Shown here one piece after another: positions 62,476 to 64,000 of a stretch of 64,000 nucleotides of DNA. Below the pieces are notes generated by a model that did no database searches, was not told the origin of the DNA, and worked only from the letters and a program-made list of their open reading frames with translations. The stretch covers positions 2,294,001 through 2,358,000 of the forward strand of contig NZ_CP011452.2 in NCBI RefSeq assembly GCF_001008165.2, read 5' to 3'. The stretch's first letter is position 1; each line of letters starts with the position of its first letter. This DNA is from Croceibacterium atlanticum. Its GTDB lineage: Bacteria; Pseudomonadota; Alphaproteobacteria; Sphingomonadales; Sphingomonadaceae. The position numbers and the translations under genes were made by a program.

Positions 62476-62972
62476 GTCAGCCTCTTCTGCCAGAACAGGG
62501 CGTGTCCGGCGGCGGGATCGAGCTCATATTGGCCATAGCCAAGCGATTCATACAGCTTCTTCGCGGGTTCATTGCCGCTCAGAACTTCCAGCGTGACCTT
62601 GCACGCGCCGCGACGGCGCGCTTCGTCTTCCACGGCGGCAAACAATGTGCGGCCGATGCCGAGCCCGCGATGCCCTTCCAGCACGACCATGTCGTGAATA
62701 TTGACCAGTGGCCGTGCGGCGAAGGTGGAAAAGCCCGTGAAACAATTGGCCAGCCCAACCGCCTTGTCGCCCAGGCGTGCGATAAGGGAGAAGGCGCCCG
62801 GCTGCTGCGCCAGGGCAGGCAGCAGGCGTTCGCGCACATCTTCGCTCAACGCTTCGCCGCCGCCCATCGGATCGCGCGCATAGGCATCAAGCAGCAGCAA
62901 TATGTCCGCGGCGTGAAGCGGATCTTCATAATCGGCCATTTCGACCGTGAGAGGCGGGAGGGCTATCGTCAC
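62472..62972 (-). CDS. GNAT family N-acetyltransferase
   Basis: This 166-residue acetyltransferase has the acetyl-CoA motif VLEGHRGLGIGRTLFAAVEDEARRRGACKVTLEVLSGNEPAKKLYESLGYGQYEL and an upstream strand NIHDMVVL. GTG 62972 is the likely start: it overlaps the sufT stop as GTGA, and the longer open frame to 63035 reads into sufT. Substrate is unknown. Its position inside the Fe-S operon is a common arrangement in sphingomonads, but no link to cluster assembly is established. Confidence 0.82.
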   Translation of the reverse strand: MTIALPPLTVEMADYEDPLHAADILLLLDAYARDPMGGGEALSEDVRERLLPALAQQPGAFSLIARLGDKAVGLANCFTGFSTFAARPLVNIHDMVVLEGHRGLGIGRTLFAAVEDEARRRGACKVTLEVLSGNEPAKKLYESLGYGQYELDPAAGHALFWQKRLT

Positions 62973-63469
62973 AGCATTCCCAGTTCGAGCCGGGCCTCGT
63001 CGCTCATCTTCGCCGGATCCCAGGGCGGATCCCACACCAGATTGACTTCGGCGCTGCGAATGCCGGGCACGGAACTGGCGCGCAATTCCACTTCACCGGG
63101 CATGCTTTCCGCCACCGGGCAATGCGGCGTGGTCAGCGTCATGGTGATCATCGCATCGGCGTCCGAAGTCACCTCGACGCCGTAGATCAGGCCGAGATCG
63201 TAGATATTCACCGGGATTTCCGGGTCGAAGATTTCCTTCAGCGCCTCGATCACCGCTTCATACAACTGCCCGCCAGGTTCCCCGGCAGAGGCATCGGCAG
63301 GCTTCTTCGCCAGGAAACCTTCGAGATAGTCCTTCTTGCGCTCCAGCTTTTCCGCGGGCGCTTCCTCGATATCCTCGACACGCGCACGCGGCGGCTTCGC
63401 CACGCCCAAAACCGCTTCATTGGGCGGCGGGGCAGCGACATAATCCTTCTTTTCGCCGGTCTCGCTCAT
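62969..63469 (-). CDS. sufT: SufT / MIP18 family Fe-S assembly protein (DUF59)
   Basis: This 166-residue protein has an acidic N-terminal extension (EKKDYVAAPPPNEAVLG) and a C-terminal DUF59 core IEALKEIFDPEIPVNIYDLGLIYGVEV, TLTTPHCPVAESMPGEVELRA and LVWDPPWDPAKMSDEARLELGML. The conserved Cys is in TPHCP. It helps assemble Fe-S clusters in the SUF system. The start overlaps the sufS stop and it overlaps the GNAT start by 4 bp. Confidence 0.9.
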   Translation of the reverse strand: MSETGEKKDYVAAPPPNEAVLGVAKPPRARVEDIEEAPAEKLERKKDYLEGFLAKKPADASAGEPGGQLYEAVIEALKEIFDPEIPVNIYDLGLIYGVEVTSDADAMITMTLTTPHCPVAESMPGEVELRASSVPGIRSAEVNLVWDPPWDPAKMSDEARLELGML

Positions 63470-64000
63470 CCGAAAATCCTCTTGGTACGCTCAATGCCGC
63501 GCAGCAGGGCGGCGACATCGTCTTCATCGCTGTAAATGCCGAAACTTGCGCGGGCCGTTGCCGGCACACCCAGCCGATCCATGAGCGGCTGCGCGCAGTG
63601 ATGGCCGGCGCGGATCGCCACGCCTTCCTCGTCCAATATGGTGCCCAGATCGTGCGGGTGAACCCCGTCCATCGCAAAACTGACGATTCCCGCGCTCTCT
63701 TCCGGGCCGAACAATGTCACATCGTTCATGCCCCGCAATTCCTCGCGCAATTGCGCGACCAGCCGCGCCTCATGCGCGTGAATGGCGTCGAGCCCGATGG
63801 AGGACACGTAATCGCAGGCAACCGCGAGGCCGAGCGTTTCGACAATGGCCGGCGTCCCCGCCTCGAACCGCTGGGGCGGCGGGGCATAGCTGGTCTTTTC
63901 AAACGTCACGCGGTCAATCATTGCGCCGCCACCCTGCCACGGCGGCATGGCGTCAAGGATTTCGCGGCGCGCCCACAAGGCACCGATGCCGGTTGGGCCA
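63466..64000 (-). CDS. sufS: Cysteine desulfurase SufS, C-terminal part (runs off the window)
   Basis: SufS supplies sulfur for the SUF cluster-assembly system. Only the C-terminal 177 or so residues are present, entering at the right edge with GIGALWARREILDAMPPWQGGGAMID, then APPPQRFEAGTPAIVETLGLAVACDY, catalytic Cys in RAGHHCAQPLM and the final AALLRGIERTKRIFG. PLP-binding lysine would lie outside the window. The stop overlaps the sufT start by ATGA. Confidence 0.95.
   Translation of the reverse strand, partial: GPTGIGALWARREILDAMPPWQGGGAMIDRVTFEKTSYAPPPQRFEAGTPAIVETLGLAVACDYVSSIGLDAIHAHEARLVAQLREELRGMNDVTLFGPEESAGIVSFAMDGVHPHDLGTILDEEGVAIRAGHHCAQPLMDRLGVPATARASFGIYSDEDDVAALLRGIERTKRIFG

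Overview
The window is a GC-rich stretch of an alphaproteobacterial chromosome, most likely Sphingomonadales (Sphingomonadaceae or Erythrobacteraceae). The evidence is a TonB-Xanth-Caul type TonB-dependent receptor with SapC, cupin-like and tryptophan-halogenase-like partners, an EL222-like LOV-LuxR protein, an imuA-imuB-dnaE2 cassette with GTTC-N7-GTTC LexA boxes, and a Caulobacter-like Weimberg pathway. No taxonomic search was possible. Coding density is high, there is no gene-free stretch above 300 bp, and I saw no rRNA, IS element, prophage or CRISPR array.

Region 1 (1-32.7 kb) is a large hemicellulose (glucuronoxylan, perhaps also xyloglucan or arabinan) utilisation locus. Its depolymerising enzymes are GH95, GH43 (two), GH9, GH3, GH67 alpha-glucuronidase and two predicted carbohydrate esterases. 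Uptake genes are an outer-membrane TonB-dependent receptor, a sugar-porter MFS and a FucP-type MFS. Oxidative pentose catabolism is xylX, xylB, xylC and xylD, that is xylose to xylonolactone to xylonate to 2-keto-3-deoxyxylonate to alpha-ketoglutarate semialdehyde; the last enzyme (xylA, semialdehyde dehydrogenase) is absent from the window. Regulators are a LacI-family protein and a GntR/FCD protein. A 14-bp palindrome, TGATAGCGCTAYCA, lies before GH9, the sugar porter, GH3/GH67 and xylX/GH43, and a degenerate copy lies before the TonB receptor; it is probably the LacI protein's operator. Two hydrolases look broken: GH95 has a one-base frameshift and GH3 an in-frame TAG.

Region 2 (32.8-43.7 kb) holds an Rnk-like regulator, a blue-light LOV-LuxR regulator, an outer-membrane barrel protein, the SOS mutagenesis operon imuA-imuB-dnaE2 (minus strand), tRNA-Arg(CCG), a divergent pair of secreted proteins, an entericidin-like peptide missed by length cut-offs, and mmcB with its own LexA box.

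Region 3 (43.7-64 kb) is ordinary housekeeping and envelope sequence: sterol desaturase-like protein, PAS protein, M48 protease with TPRs, DsbA-like oxidoreductase, LytS/LytTR two-component pair, nadC, RNase T2, tadA, rpmB, phytase-like esterase, M23 peptidase, divergent xseA/purD whose start codons share one CATG, adenosine-kinase-like PfkB protein, EI24 membrane protein, and a minus-strand Fe-S assembly operon (sufS, sufT, GNAT, iscA-type) that runs off the right edge.
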